The notes under the pieces were generated by a model, which did not search any database, was not told the DNA's origin, and saw only the letters and a list, made by a program, of their open reading frames with translations. Below, in pieces: positions 16,072 to 24,514 of a stretch of 64,000 nt of DNA (its first letter is position 1; each line of letters opens with the position of its first letter). Source of the stretch: Thermoguttaceae bacterium (GTDB lineage Bacteria; Planctomycetota; Planctomycetia; Pirellulales; Thermoguttaceae). A program made the translations under genes and the position numbers. The stretch is from positions 1 to 64,000 of the forward strand of contig JAQVHZ010000001.1 of NCBI GenBank assembly GCA_028695965.1, written 5' to 3'.

Positions 16072-19000
16072 CCCCGTATTTTCACGCCTACATAAGGAAT
16101 ATTTTATGAAACGCCTCCTGTGCGCCGCAGCGCTTGCCGTTCTGCTCGTTTCTTTTGCGAGCACGACGCAGGCCCGGCAGTTTCCCGGCAACGACAACGA
16201 TCGTCCCGTAAATACGATCGAGTCGGTTCGCCGCGCTATTAACGATATGATCTTGCAGTTCGGCGACGATTACGCCGACGGCGAAGCGTATCTCGAGGAG
16301 CTCGACGCGCTTGAAGCCGAAGAGCCCAAAGACGACGCCTGGCAAGAGAAGTTCGCGCAATTCCGCCGCAAAGCGCTCCTTGCGCTTCCGGAACTCGACG
16401 ACTTAGAGCTTGTCGTCGTCCGTTCGTCGCGCCTGCCCGCGGTCGGCGACAACTTCATGACGATCGACAAGGTTTCGAAGACCGGCTGGAACACGGAACT
16501 CGGCGTTCTTTCGGACCTTCGTTCGGAAAACCCGACGTTCACGCCGATTTATAAGCCCGAAAATGGAAGTCCGATTTTAGAGCCGGAACTTAACTGGGAC
16601 GGCGAACGAATCATGTTTACCAGCGTTTCAGACGACAACAGACGCTGGGCCATTTTTGAAATCAACGTCGACGGGACGGATCTCAAGACCCTTTCCCCGA
16701 CCGACCAGCCCGACGTCGACTTCTTCGACTCATGCTATACGCCCGAAGGTCAAGTAATCGCGTGCTCGAACGCGGGCAAGCAGGGCCTGCCCTGTATCAA
16801 CGGCTCCGACCCGATGGCAAACATTTATACGATTGACCCGGAAACGAAGAAAGTGCGCCAGCTGACGTTCGAGCAGGACTCCGACTGGCATCCTACCCCG
16901 TTGAGCAACGGGCGCATTATGTATCTGCGTTGGGAATACTCGGACATTATGCACTATTACAGCCGCATCTTGTTCCATATGAATCCCGACGGCACCAACC
17001 AGGCGGAACTCTACGGCTCCGGCTCGCTCTTCCCGACGGCGTTCAAGCACGCGCGCGAATTCCCTGATTCGTCTCAAATTGTCGGTATTGGCGGCGGTCA
17101 CCACGGCCGCGGCGACACGGGCCGTCTCCTCATCATCGACCCGACGATCGCGCGTAAATATCCGTTCCGATTCCATCCGACCGAGCTCGAATGGGGTCCG
17201 GAAAACACCCAATACGACTGCCATCCGGAAGTCTTCCCGACAGAAGTAACCGGCTTCGTCGCTGAAATTCCCGGCCACGGTCTCGACGTCGTCGGCAACG
17301 TGCTCGATATGCAATCGACGGGTCTGCGCTACAACTTCGTCTTCCCTTACCCGCTCTGCGAGAACTACATTCTCGTCAACTGCGAACTTGACGAACAGCC
17401 CGGTACTTATGGACTCTATCTCGTCGACACGTTCGACAACATGACCCTTATCTCCGAAATCAAAGGTCAAGGCTACTTCTTCCCGACCCCGCTCGTCGAA
17501 CGGGATCTGCCCCCGCTTCTTCCGAACCGCGTCGACGAAGGAAGCAAAGAAGCGACCGTATTCATCACCGACGTCTACCATGGCTTAGGAACGAAAAATG
17601 TTCCGAAAGGCGAGATTGTCGGCCTGAAGATCTTTGCGTATCACTTCGCCTACTTGAACACCGGCGGACACGAATCGGTCGGAGTCCAAAGCAGCTGGGA
17701 TATTAAGCGCATTCTCGGATATGTCCCTGTCGAAGAAGACGGCTCCGCCTTCTTTAAAATTCCCGCAAACACGCCGGTCGCGCTCCTGCCGGTCGACAAA
17801 AACGGCGCCGCGGTCCAGCTCTTCCGCAGCTGGTTCGTCGGTATGCCGGGCGAAAACGTCAGCTGCAACGGCTGCCACGAATCGCAGCTTGACGCGACTC
17901 AATCGGTGCTGACAATGGCGTCGCGCCGCGAGCCGAGCGAAATCCAAGAGTATCTCGGCCCGCCGCGCTCGATTACGTTCGAACTCGATCTTTACCACCG
18001 CGTCGTTAAGAAATTCTGCATCGGCTGTCACGACGGTACGAAGCCGGATCGACCGTCCTTTGCCGACGCGCAGCAAGCGTACCATAATATTCATCCGTTC
18101 GTGCGCCGTCCCGGCCCCGAAACCGATATGGACGTTCTGTATCCGTATGAATACCACGCGTCGACGAGCGAACTCATCCAGATGTTCGAAAAGGGGCACC
18201 ATAACGTCCAGCTTGACGACGAAGCGTACCGCCTGCTCGTCAACTGGATCGACTTCAACGCGCCGTGGCGCGGCGCCTGGAGCAACGAACCTGAGGCGCG
18301 ACGACGTCTGGAACTCTCCGAGCTCTACGCCGATTCCGCAGCCGTTGACATTGAAAACGAATACGTTATGCTCCTCGAACAAATGCGTCAGAAGGAAGCG
18401 CCCGAATTCATCAAGCCGGAAAAACTTGAAGAGCCGACCGACGAACTCGGAAACGTTTGGGCGTTCGACGAAGCGACGGCGACCGAGATGCAAAAGCAAG
18501 CGCTCGCCGGCGGCGCTCCTACGAAGACCGTTCAGTTGTCCGACGACGTCGCGATCGAATTCGTCCGCATCCCGGCGGGCAAATTTGTCATGGGCAGTCT
18601 GACGGGCTGCAACGACGAGTATCCGCGCGCGGAGATCGAAATCGCCAAACCGTTCTGGATGAGCAAGACGGAAATCACAAACGAGCAGTACAACGTCTAC
18701 GATCCCGAACATGACACGCGCTACATCGAGGAACACGGCAAAGACCACATCGTGCCCGGGTATATTGCGAACCATCCGCAGCAGCCCGTCGCGCGCGTCA
18801 GTTGGAACGAAGCGCAGCAGTTCGTCGAATGGCTCAACGCCGAAAAGGGCGTGAACGCCGCGCTCCCGACCGAGTCGCAATGGGAATGGGCGGCGCGTTC
18901 TGGAAGCGCCGACCAGTTCTATTACGGAACATGGGACGTCGACTTCTCGAAGTTCGCGAACCTCGCGGACGCCGACCGTCGACGACTCTACACGCAATGG

Positions 19001-19394
19001 GAAAACGGAGCGACGATCCACGTTCGGCATAACTACCCCGAAAACAGCGTCTTCCCGCTGCGCGACGACCGGTTCTTTGACCGATGGTTCATTGTCGACT
19101 ATGTCGGACAAAATCTCCCGAACGCGTGGGGGCTCTACGACATGATCGGCAACGTCGCCGAATGGACGCGCTCCGACTATAAGGCGTATCCGTACAACGA
19201 CGCCGACGGACGCAACGACCTCGACGCAACCGAGCGCAAAGTCGCGCGCGGAGGGTCGTGGCATGATCGTCCGAAAATCGCCGGAAGCGCGTTCCGCCAA
19301 GCGTACCTGCCTTGGCAGAAAGTCCACAACGTCGGTATTCGGCTCATTATTGAAGACTGACGTCGACCCTCTTAGCGCTTAGGGACTCGGCTGC
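16072..19394 (+). repeat. Tandem duplication, copy 1
   Basis: Matches 19853-23175 at a constant offset of 3781 bp. No mismatch was seen from 16072 to 19227. From 19228 to the stop there are about eight substitutions, and homology fades about 35 bp after the stop. The left boundary is sharp, 34 bp before the ATG. Confidence 0.93.
16106..19360 (+). CDS. HzsA-like di-haem protein with SUMF1 domain, copy 1
   Basis: Giant exported protein of 1084 residues. Order: signal peptide (1-23, ending TTQA), helical segment ending in LALPELDDLELVVVR (about 30-110), a TolB-like beta-propeller (about 150-400) with repeats such as GERIMFTS and GRIMYLRWEY, a middle region with two c-type haem motifs CNGCH (587-591) and CIGCH (638-642), and a SUMF1 domain (about 810-1084) with IPAGKFVMGS, WEWAARSGS, MIGNVAEW and VARGGSWHD. 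The propeller plus MPGENVSCNGCHE arrangement resembles the alpha subunit of hydrazine synthase and its relatives in non-anammox planctomycetes. No other anammox gene is present, so hydrazine synthesis is not implied. Likely a periplasmic redox or catalytic protein of unknown substrate. Near-identical to the gene at 19887. Confidence 0.88.
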   Translation: MKRLLCAAALAVLLVSFASTTQARQFPGNDNDRPVNTIESVRRAINDMILQFGDDYADGEAYLEELDALEAEEPKDDAWQEKFAQFRRKALLALPELDDLELVVVRSSRLPAVGDNFMTIDKVSKTGWNTELGVLSDLRSENPTFTPIYKPENGSPILEPELNWDGERIMFTSVSDDNRRWAIFEINVDGTDLKTLSPTDQPDVDFFDSCYTPEGQVIACSNAGKQGLPCINGSDPMANIYTIDPETKKVRQLTFEQDSDWHPTPLSNGRIMYLRWEYSDIMHYYSRILFHMNPDGTNQAELYGSGSLFPTAFKHAREFPDSSQIVGIGGGHHGRGDTGRLLIIDPTIARKYPFRFHPTELEWGPENTQYDCHPEVFPTEVTGFVAEIPGHGLDVVGNVLDMQSTGLRYNFVFPYPLCENYILVNCELDEQPGTYGLYLVDTFDNMTLISEIKGQGYFFPTPLVERDLPPLLPNRVDEGSKEATVFITDVYHGLGTKNVPKGEIVGLKIFAYHFAYLNTGGHESVGVQSSWDIKRILGYVPVEEDGSAFFKIPANTPVALLPVDKNGAAVQLFRSWFVGMPGENVSCNGCHESQLDATQSVLTMASRREPSEIQEYLGPPRSITFELDLYHRVVKKFCIGCHDGTKPDRPSFADAQQAYHNIHPFVRRPGPETDMDVLYPYEYHASTSELIQMFEKGHHNVQLDDEAYRLLVNWIDFNAPWRGAWSNEPEARRRLELSELYADSAAVDIENEYVMLLEQMRQKEAPEFIKPEKLEEPTDELGNVWAFDEATATEMQKQALAGGAPTKTVQLSDDVAIEFVRIPAGKFVMGSLTGCNDEYPRAEIEIAKPFWMSKTEITNEQYNVYDPEHDTRYIEEHGKDHIVPGYIANHPQQPVARVSWNEAQQFVEWLNAEKGVNAALPTESQWEWAARSGSADQFYYGTWDVDFSKFANLADADRRRLYTQWENGATIHVRHNYPENSVFPLRDDRFFDRWFIVDYVGQNLPNAWGLYDMIGNVAEWTRSDYKAYPYNDADGRNDLDATERKVARGGSWHDRPKIAGSAFRQAYLPWQKVHNVGIRLIIED

Positions 19395-19399
19395 TCGCG

Positions 19400-19453
19400 G
19401 CCAAATATGAGAAAAATCGGTCCGACGGTAAATTCGAAGTGAAATGCGAATAA
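19400..19453 (+). pseudogene. 3' remnant of a lipoprotein gene
   Basis: Seventeen codons plus TAA read AKYEKNRSDGKFEVKCE. The last eight residues and the following 10-15 bases (TTCGGCGTCTT) match the end of the lipoprotein gene at 14425-14835 and its 3' flank. It has no start or RBS of its own, so it is the stump of a second lipoprotein gene left at the duplication junction. Confidence 0.7.
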
Positions 19454-19476
19454 TTCGGCGTCTTCTCCGAAAATGG

Positions 19477-19522
19477 AACAAAAGGAGGAAAGCGCTCTTC
19501 ATGTTGTTTTCCTCCTTTTTGT
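19477..19522 (+). terminator. Terminator after copy 1
   Basis: AACAAAAGGAGGAAA pairs with TTTTCCTCCTTTTTGTT across a 15-nt loop, followed by GTTGTT. The other 350 bp of this gap hold only AT-rich DNA and the putative promoter at 19764-19791. Confidence 0.7.
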
Positions 19523-19763
19523 TGTTACAGTCTTATGTCGGCGCTTAAAACTGTGCGTTTTGTCCTTGTCATGAACGTCGAAACTCTTACAATATTTGTT
19601 AATGTCAAGAGTTTTAAAGATGAAAAGACGTATTTACAAAGCGTTCGGGGCAAAAGGGGAAAATAATTGTCCGTTGTTTTCTCCTTTGCTTTAAGGAAGT
19701 CCTTAACGCTTAGACTTATTTCGACGCCGCAAAAAAGCAAAAAAAATCCTTGCGAGTTGTTTT

Positions 19764-19791
19764 TTGCTTTTATTTTACCTGCCAATATGCT
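19764..19791 (+). promoter_or_regulatory. Putative promoter of copy 2
   Basis: TTGCTT (19764-19769), 16-bp spacer, TATGCT (19786-19791). It lies outside the duplicated block, so copy 2 would be transcribed independently while copy 1 depends on the SUMF1 gene upstream. Confidence 0.4.
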
Positions 19792-19852
19792 AGAATGTAA
19801 ACGTCGAAATCCGCAGACAAAAGTACGTTTTTGACAGAACCTTTCGTAGTAC

Positions 19853-22800
19853 CCCCGTATTTTCACGCCTACATAAGGAATATTTTATGAAACGCCTCCT
19901 GTGCGCCGCAGCGCTTGCCGTTCTGCTCGTTTCTTTTGCGAGCACGACGCAGGCCCGGCAGTTTCCCGGCAACGACAACGATCGTCCCGTAAATACGATC
20001 GAGTCGGTTCGCCGCGCTATTAACGATATGATCTTGCAGTTCGGCGACGATTACGCCGACGGCGAAGCGTATCTCGAGGAGCTCGACGCGCTTGAAGCCG
20101 AAGAGCCCAAAGACGACGCCTGGCAAGAGAAGTTCGCGCAATTCCGCCGCAAAGCGCTCCTTGCGCTTCCGGAACTCGACGACTTAGAGCTTGTCGTCGT
20201 CCGTTCGTCGCGCCTGCCCGCGGTCGGCGACAACTTCATGACGATCGACAAGGTTTCGAAGACCGGCTGGAACACGGAACTCGGCGTTCTTTCGGACCTT
20301 CGTTCGGAAAACCCGACGTTCACGCCGATTTATAAGCCCGAAAATGGAAGTCCGATTTTAGAGCCGGAACTTAACTGGGACGGCGAACGAATCATGTTTA
20401 CCAGCGTTTCAGACGACAACAGACGCTGGGCCATTTTTGAAATCAACGTCGACGGGACGGATCTCAAGACCCTTTCCCCGACCGACCAGCCCGACGTCGA
20501 CTTCTTCGACTCATGCTATACGCCCGAAGGTCAAGTAATCGCGTGCTCGAACGCGGGCAAGCAGGGCCTGCCCTGTATCAACGGCTCCGACCCGATGGCA
20601 AACATTTATACGATTGACCCGGAAACGAAGAAAGTGCGCCAGCTGACGTTCGAGCAGGACTCCGACTGGCATCCTACCCCGTTGAGCAACGGGCGCATTA
20701 TGTATCTGCGTTGGGAATACTCGGACATTATGCACTATTACAGCCGCATCTTGTTCCATATGAATCCCGACGGCACCAACCAGGCGGAACTCTACGGCTC
20801 CGGCTCGCTCTTCCCGACGGCGTTCAAGCACGCGCGCGAATTCCCTGATTCGTCTCAAATTGTCGGTATTGGCGGCGGTCACCACGGCCGCGGCGACACG
20901 GGCCGTCTCCTCATCATCGACCCGACGATCGCGCGTAAATATCCGTTCCGATTCCATCCGACCGAGCTCGAATGGGGTCCGGAAAACACCCAATACGACT
21001 GCCATCCGGAAGTCTTCCCGACAGAAGTAACCGGCTTCGTCGCTGAAATTCCCGGCCACGGTCTCGACGTCGTCGGCAACGTGCTCGATATGCAATCGAC
21101 GGGTCTGCGCTACAACTTCGTCTTCCCTTACCCGCTCTGCGAGAACTACATTCTCGTCAACTGCGAACTTGACGAACAGCCCGGTACTTATGGACTCTAT
21201 CTCGTCGACACGTTCGACAACATGACCCTTATCTCCGAAATCAAAGGTCAAGGCTACTTCTTCCCGACCCCGCTCGTCGAACGGGATCTGCCCCCGCTTC
21301 TTCCGAACCGCGTCGACGAAGGAAGCAAAGAAGCGACCGTATTCATCACCGACGTCTACCATGGCTTAGGAACGAAAAATGTTCCGAAAGGCGAGATTGT
21401 CGGCCTGAAGATCTTTGCGTATCACTTCGCCTACTTGAACACCGGCGGACACGAATCGGTCGGAGTCCAAAGCAGCTGGGATATTAAGCGCATTCTCGGA
21501 TATGTCCCTGTCGAAGAAGACGGCTCCGCCTTCTTTAAAATTCCCGCAAACACGCCGGTCGCGCTCCTGCCGGTCGACAAAAACGGCGCCGCGGTCCAGC
21601 TCTTCCGCAGCTGGTTCGTCGGTATGCCGGGCGAAAACGTCAGCTGCAACGGCTGCCACGAATCGCAGCTTGACGCGACTCAATCGGTGCTGACAATGGC
21701 GTCGCGCCGCGAGCCGAGCGAAATCCAAGAGTATCTCGGCCCGCCGCGCTCGATTACGTTCGAACTCGATCTTTACCACCGCGTCGTTAAGAAATTCTGC
21801 ATCGGCTGTCACGACGGTACGAAGCCGGATCGACCGTCCTTTGCCGACGCGCAGCAAGCGTACCATAATATTCATCCGTTCGTGCGCCGTCCCGGCCCCG
21901 AAACCGATATGGACGTTCTGTATCCGTATGAATACCACGCGTCGACGAGCGAACTCATCCAGATGTTCGAAAAGGGGCACCATAACGTCCAGCTTGACGA
22001 CGAAGCGTACCGCCTGCTCGTCAACTGGATCGACTTCAACGCGCCGTGGCGCGGCGCCTGGAGCAACGAACCTGAGGCGCGACGACGTCTGGAACTCTCC
22101 GAGCTCTACGCCGATTCCGCAGCCGTTGACATTGAAAACGAATACGTTATGCTCCTCGAACAAATGCGTCAGAAGGAAGCGCCCGAATTCATCAAGCCGG
22201 AAAAACTTGAAGAGCCGACCGACGAACTCGGAAACGTTTGGGCGTTCGACGAAGCGACGGCGACCGAGATGCAAAAGCAAGCGCTCGCCGGCGGCGCTCC
22301 TACGAAGACCGTTCAGTTGTCCGACGACGTCGCGATCGAATTCGTCCGCATCCCGGCGGGCAAATTTGTCATGGGCAGTCTGACGGGCTGCAACGACGAG
22401 TATCCGCGCGCGGAGATCGAAATCGCCAAACCGTTCTGGATGAGCAAGACGGAAATCACAAACGAGCAGTACAACGTCTACGATCCCGAACATGACACGC
22501 GCTACATCGAGGAACACGGCAAAGACCACATCGTGCCCGGGTATATTGCGAACCATCCGCAGCAGCCCGTCGCGCGCGTCAGTTGGAACGAAGCGCAGCA
22601 GTTCGTCGAATGGCTCAACGCCGAAAAGGGCGTGAACGCCGCGCTCCCGACCGAGTCGCAATGGGAATGGGCGGCGCGTTCTGGAAGCGCCGACCAGTTC
22701 TATTACGGAACATGGGACGTCGACTTCTCGAAGTTCGCGAACCTCGCGGACGCCGACCGTCGACGACTCTACACGCAATGGGAAAACGGAGCGACGATCC

Positions 22801-23175
22801 ACGTTCGGCATAACTACCCCGAAAACAGCGTCTTCCCGCTGCGCGACGACCGGTTCTTTGACCGATGGTTCATTGTCGACTATGTCGGACAAAATCTCCC
22901 GAACGCGTGGGGGCTCTACGACATGATCGGCAACGTCGCCGAATGGACGCGCTCCGACTATAAGGCGTATCCGTACAACGACGCCGACGGACGCAACGAC
23001 CTCGACGCCGCCGAACGCAAAGTCGCGCGCGGAGGGTCGTGGCACGACCGTCCGAAGATCGCCGGAAGCGCGTTCCGTCAAGCGTACCTGCCTTGGCAGA
23101 AAGTCCACAACGTCGGTATTCGGCTCATCATTGAAGACTGACGTCGACGCTCTTAACGCTTAGGGGCTCGGCTCC
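19853..23175 (+). repeat. Tandem duplication, copy 2
   Basis: Second copy of the 16072-19394 block. The encoded proteins differ at one residue (ATERK versus AAERK near the C-terminus) and the antisense frames are identical except at the same 3' end, which supports base-level identity over the first 3.15 kb. Confidence 0.93.
19887..23141 (+). CDS. HzsA-like di-haem protein with SUMF1 domain, copy 2
   Basis: Second copy of the propeller/di-haem/SUMF1 protein, 1084 residues, with the same signal peptide, CNGCH (587-591), CIGCH (638-642) and SUMF1 domain (about 810-1084). Only one amino acid differs from the 16106-19360 product. Unlike copy 1 it is preceded by unique AT-rich DNA with a possible promoter and is followed 102 bp later by two YbjN-like genes. 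Keeping both copies intact suggests selection for dosage or very recent homogenisation. As with copy 1, the catalytic role is unknown; CxxCH motifs predict covalent haem attachment outside the cytoplasm. Confidence 0.88.
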   Translation: MKRLLCAAALAVLLVSFASTTQARQFPGNDNDRPVNTIESVRRAINDMILQFGDDYADGEAYLEELDALEAEEPKDDAWQEKFAQFRRKALLALPELDDLELVVVRSSRLPAVGDNFMTIDKVSKTGWNTELGVLSDLRSENPTFTPIYKPENGSPILEPELNWDGERIMFTSVSDDNRRWAIFEINVDGTDLKTLSPTDQPDVDFFDSCYTPEGQVIACSNAGKQGLPCINGSDPMANIYTIDPETKKVRQLTFEQDSDWHPTPLSNGRIMYLRWEYSDIMHYYSRILFHMNPDGTNQAELYGSGSLFPTAFKHAREFPDSSQIVGIGGGHHGRGDTGRLLIIDPTIARKYPFRFHPTELEWGPENTQYDCHPEVFPTEVTGFVAEIPGHGLDVVGNVLDMQSTGLRYNFVFPYPLCENYILVNCELDEQPGTYGLYLVDTFDNMTLISEIKGQGYFFPTPLVERDLPPLLPNRVDEGSKEATVFITDVYHGLGTKNVPKGEIVGLKIFAYHFAYLNTGGHESVGVQSSWDIKRILGYVPVEEDGSAFFKIPANTPVALLPVDKNGAAVQLFRSWFVGMPGENVSCNGCHESQLDATQSVLTMASRREPSEIQEYLGPPRSITFELDLYHRVVKKFCIGCHDGTKPDRPSFADAQQAYHNIHPFVRRPGPETDMDVLYPYEYHASTSELIQMFEKGHHNVQLDDEAYRLLVNWIDFNAPWRGAWSNEPEARRRLELSELYADSAAVDIENEYVMLLEQMRQKEAPEFIKPEKLEEPTDELGNVWAFDEATATEMQKQALAGGAPTKTVQLSDDVAIEFVRIPAGKFVMGSLTGCNDEYPRAEIEIAKPFWMSKTEITNEQYNVYDPEHDTRYIEEHGKDHIVPGYIANHPQQPVARVSWNEAQQFVEWLNAEKGVNAALPTESQWEWAARSGSADQFYYGTWDVDFSKFANLADADRRRLYTQWENGATIHVRHNYPENSVFPLRDDRFFDRWFIVDYVGQNLPNAWGLYDMIGNVAEWTRSDYKAYPYNDADGRNDLDAAERKVARGGSWHDRPKIAGSAFRQAYLPWQKVHNVGIRLIIED

Positions 23176-23194
23176 GCGTCCCTAAGCGGAACAC

Positions 23195-23220
23195 GCCGGA
23201 AGCGTCGGAACGCTTCCGGC
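23195..23220 (+). terminator. Hairpin after copy 2
   Basis: GCCGGAAGCG and CGCTTCCGGC form a perfect 10-bp stem with a 6-nt loop, but no T run follows (TCTGATAA). It may terminate weakly or stabilise the upstream transcript. Confidence 0.45.
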
Positions 23221-23243
23221 TCTGATAACGCTGGGAGGAACTC

Positions 23244-23669
23244 ATGAAGAATCTTTCGCAAAGCGATTTTCGCGACCTTCTCGACGATCTCGAACTGCTC
23301 CATAGGAAAGTCGACGAACGCGTCTTAGTCGTTCCTTTTCCTCCCGACGAAGATTTTGACCATGAAATCAGAATTGTCTTCCTCGTCGATAAGAAGAAGC
23401 TGCAAGCCGCCTCCTCGGTCGCGGGCTACGGCTCCGACTTGCCGCGCGCGAAGAAATTAGATTTTTGCAATCGTTGGAATCGCGAGAACATCACTCCGAA
23501 AGCGTACCTCGACGGCGACGGCGATTTCGTCGCGGAACTTATCCTGCTGCACGACGAAGACGTCTCCGCAGAATGCATCAAGAATAATTTCATCAAATTG
23601 GGCATAGCGACGATCGCGCGCTTTTTCAAGGAACTCAAGGCATACGTGGACGACGAGCGCGCCGCATGA
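23244..23669 (+). CDS. YbjN-domain protein
   Basis: 141-residue cytosolic protein of the YbjN family (fold like type III secretion chaperones). It shows the family core FCNRWNRENITPKAYLDGDG, then an acidic beta-strand segment and a C-terminal helix. Function in most bacteria is unknown; YbjN-like proteins behave as chaperone or sensor-like factors. The start has a strong RBS (GGGAGGAA, 5 nt upstream). It is followed 51 bp later by a paralogue, so the two are probably one operon ending at the terminator 24301-24342. The product is close to the minimal domain size. Confidence 0.8.
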   Translation: MKNLSQSDFRDLLDDLELLHRKVDERVLVVPFPPDEDFDHEIRIVFLVDKKKLQAASSVAGYGSDLPRAKKLDFCNRWNRENITPKAYLDGDGDFVAELILLHDEDVSAECIKNNFIKLGIATIARFFKELKAYVDDERAA

Positions 23670-23720
23670 CGCTAAGCAAAAGCGCCGAGCGTTCGTTCAA
23701 AACGTATAAGGGCTGAACGT

Positions 23721-24254
23721 ATGGTAAAGAATATTACCGTTAAGGAATTTCGAGATCTGTTGGACGAGCTCGGATTGACGCATAAGAAATGCGGCGAAAA
23801 TACGTTCCGAATGCCTCTTCCGATGGACGACGACTTCGAGGACACGCTCGGTCTCTCCTTTGAAGTCCGCGAAACGAAGATCCAGGCGTGGGCGGCGGTC
23901 CCCGGCTTCGGCGTCGAGAATCCGCGCGCCGACTCGCTGGAGTTCTGCAACAAGTGGAACCGGGAAAAAACCGCGCCCAAGGTCTATATCGATAAAGACG
24001 GCGATTTTATCGCAGAAAACACTATCTTTATCGATGAAGAAGTCTCCAAAGACTATATCAAAAACAACTTCATCTTGCTCTCCACCGTCGCGATGAAGTC
24101 CTTCTTCGAGGCGCTGAATCGGCGGCTCAATGCTGAATACGACGATTACGCGAGCTCTTATTACGACGACGACGAGGACGACCGGTTCAACTTCTTCAAC
24201 GCCGACGACTGGTCCGGCAACAACGGCGACGAAGAGGACGATATCTCGTACTAG
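23721..24254 (+). CDS. YbjN-domain protein with acidic tail
   Basis: Paralogue of the preceding gene, 177 residues. The core matches: VKEFRDLLDELGLTHKK aligns with the other copy's start and FCNKWNREKTAPKVYIDKDG with its signature. It adds a C-terminal tail of about 35 residues very rich in Asp, Tyr and Asn (YYDDDEDD and following), absent from the first copy. Such tails can bind basic partners; this is inference. The operon ends at a terminator that shares sequence with those after the AIM24 genes. Confidence 0.78.
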   Translation: MVKNITVKEFRDLLDELGLTHKKCGENTFRMPLPMDDDFEDTLGLSFEVRETKIQAWAAVPGFGVENPRADSLEFCNKWNREKTAPKVYIDKDGDFIAENTIFIDEEVSKDYIKNNFILLSTVAMKSFFEALNRRLNAEYDDYASSYYDDDEDDRFNFFNADDWSGNNGDEEDDISY

Positions 24255-24300
24255 ACGTTTCTCGATCGGTCGGCGCGTCGTCAATATGCCGCGTTATCCA

Positions 24301-24342
24301 AAACGCCCAACTTTCGCCAAAAGGCGCAGTTGGGCGTTTTTA
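24301..24342 (+). terminator. Family-type terminator 1 (after YbjN pair)
   Basis: AAACGCCCAACT pairs with AGTTGGGCGTTTTT around an inner CGCC/GGCG stem. Nearly identical over about 50 bp, including the upstream GCCGCGTTATCC, to the terminator at 27262-27303. Confidence 0.85.
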
Positions 24343-24460
24343 TTCTTTTTCAACCTACTTCTTCAAAAATTATACCACTCACTAAGATTTTCCGTTGGAT
24401 CTTGCGTGTATCTGTTTATTTTTAATACGTTAATGTTTTAAAAATTTTTGACAGGACCTA

Positions 24461-24504
24461 TTGACAGTCTCCTCATGTATGGCATATTTATACCATACAT
24501 GAGG
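24461..24504 (+). promoter_or_regulatory. IS leader: promoter and RBS-sequestering hairpin
   Basis: TTGACA at 24461-24466 is a perfect -35, with an AT-rich -10 around 24484-24490. CCTCATGTATGG (24471-24482) and CCATACATGAGG (24493-24504) form a perfect 12-bp stem whose right arm runs into the GAGGAGG ribosome site of the transposase (24501-24507). Confidence 0.65.
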
Positions 24505-24514
24505 AGGTGTTGTT

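Noticed and set aside
21366..23108. Long 580-residue reverse frame opposite the haem/SUMF1 gene (also at 17585-19327)
   Set aside because: Antisense shadow caused by GC-biased codons. The forward protein has a signal peptide, haem motifs and a SUMF1 domain.
16106..23141. Anammox hydrazine synthase locus
   Set aside because: The proteins are only relatives of the alpha subunit and carry a SUMF1 domain; no beta/gamma subunits, hydrazine dehydrogenase or other anammox genes are present.
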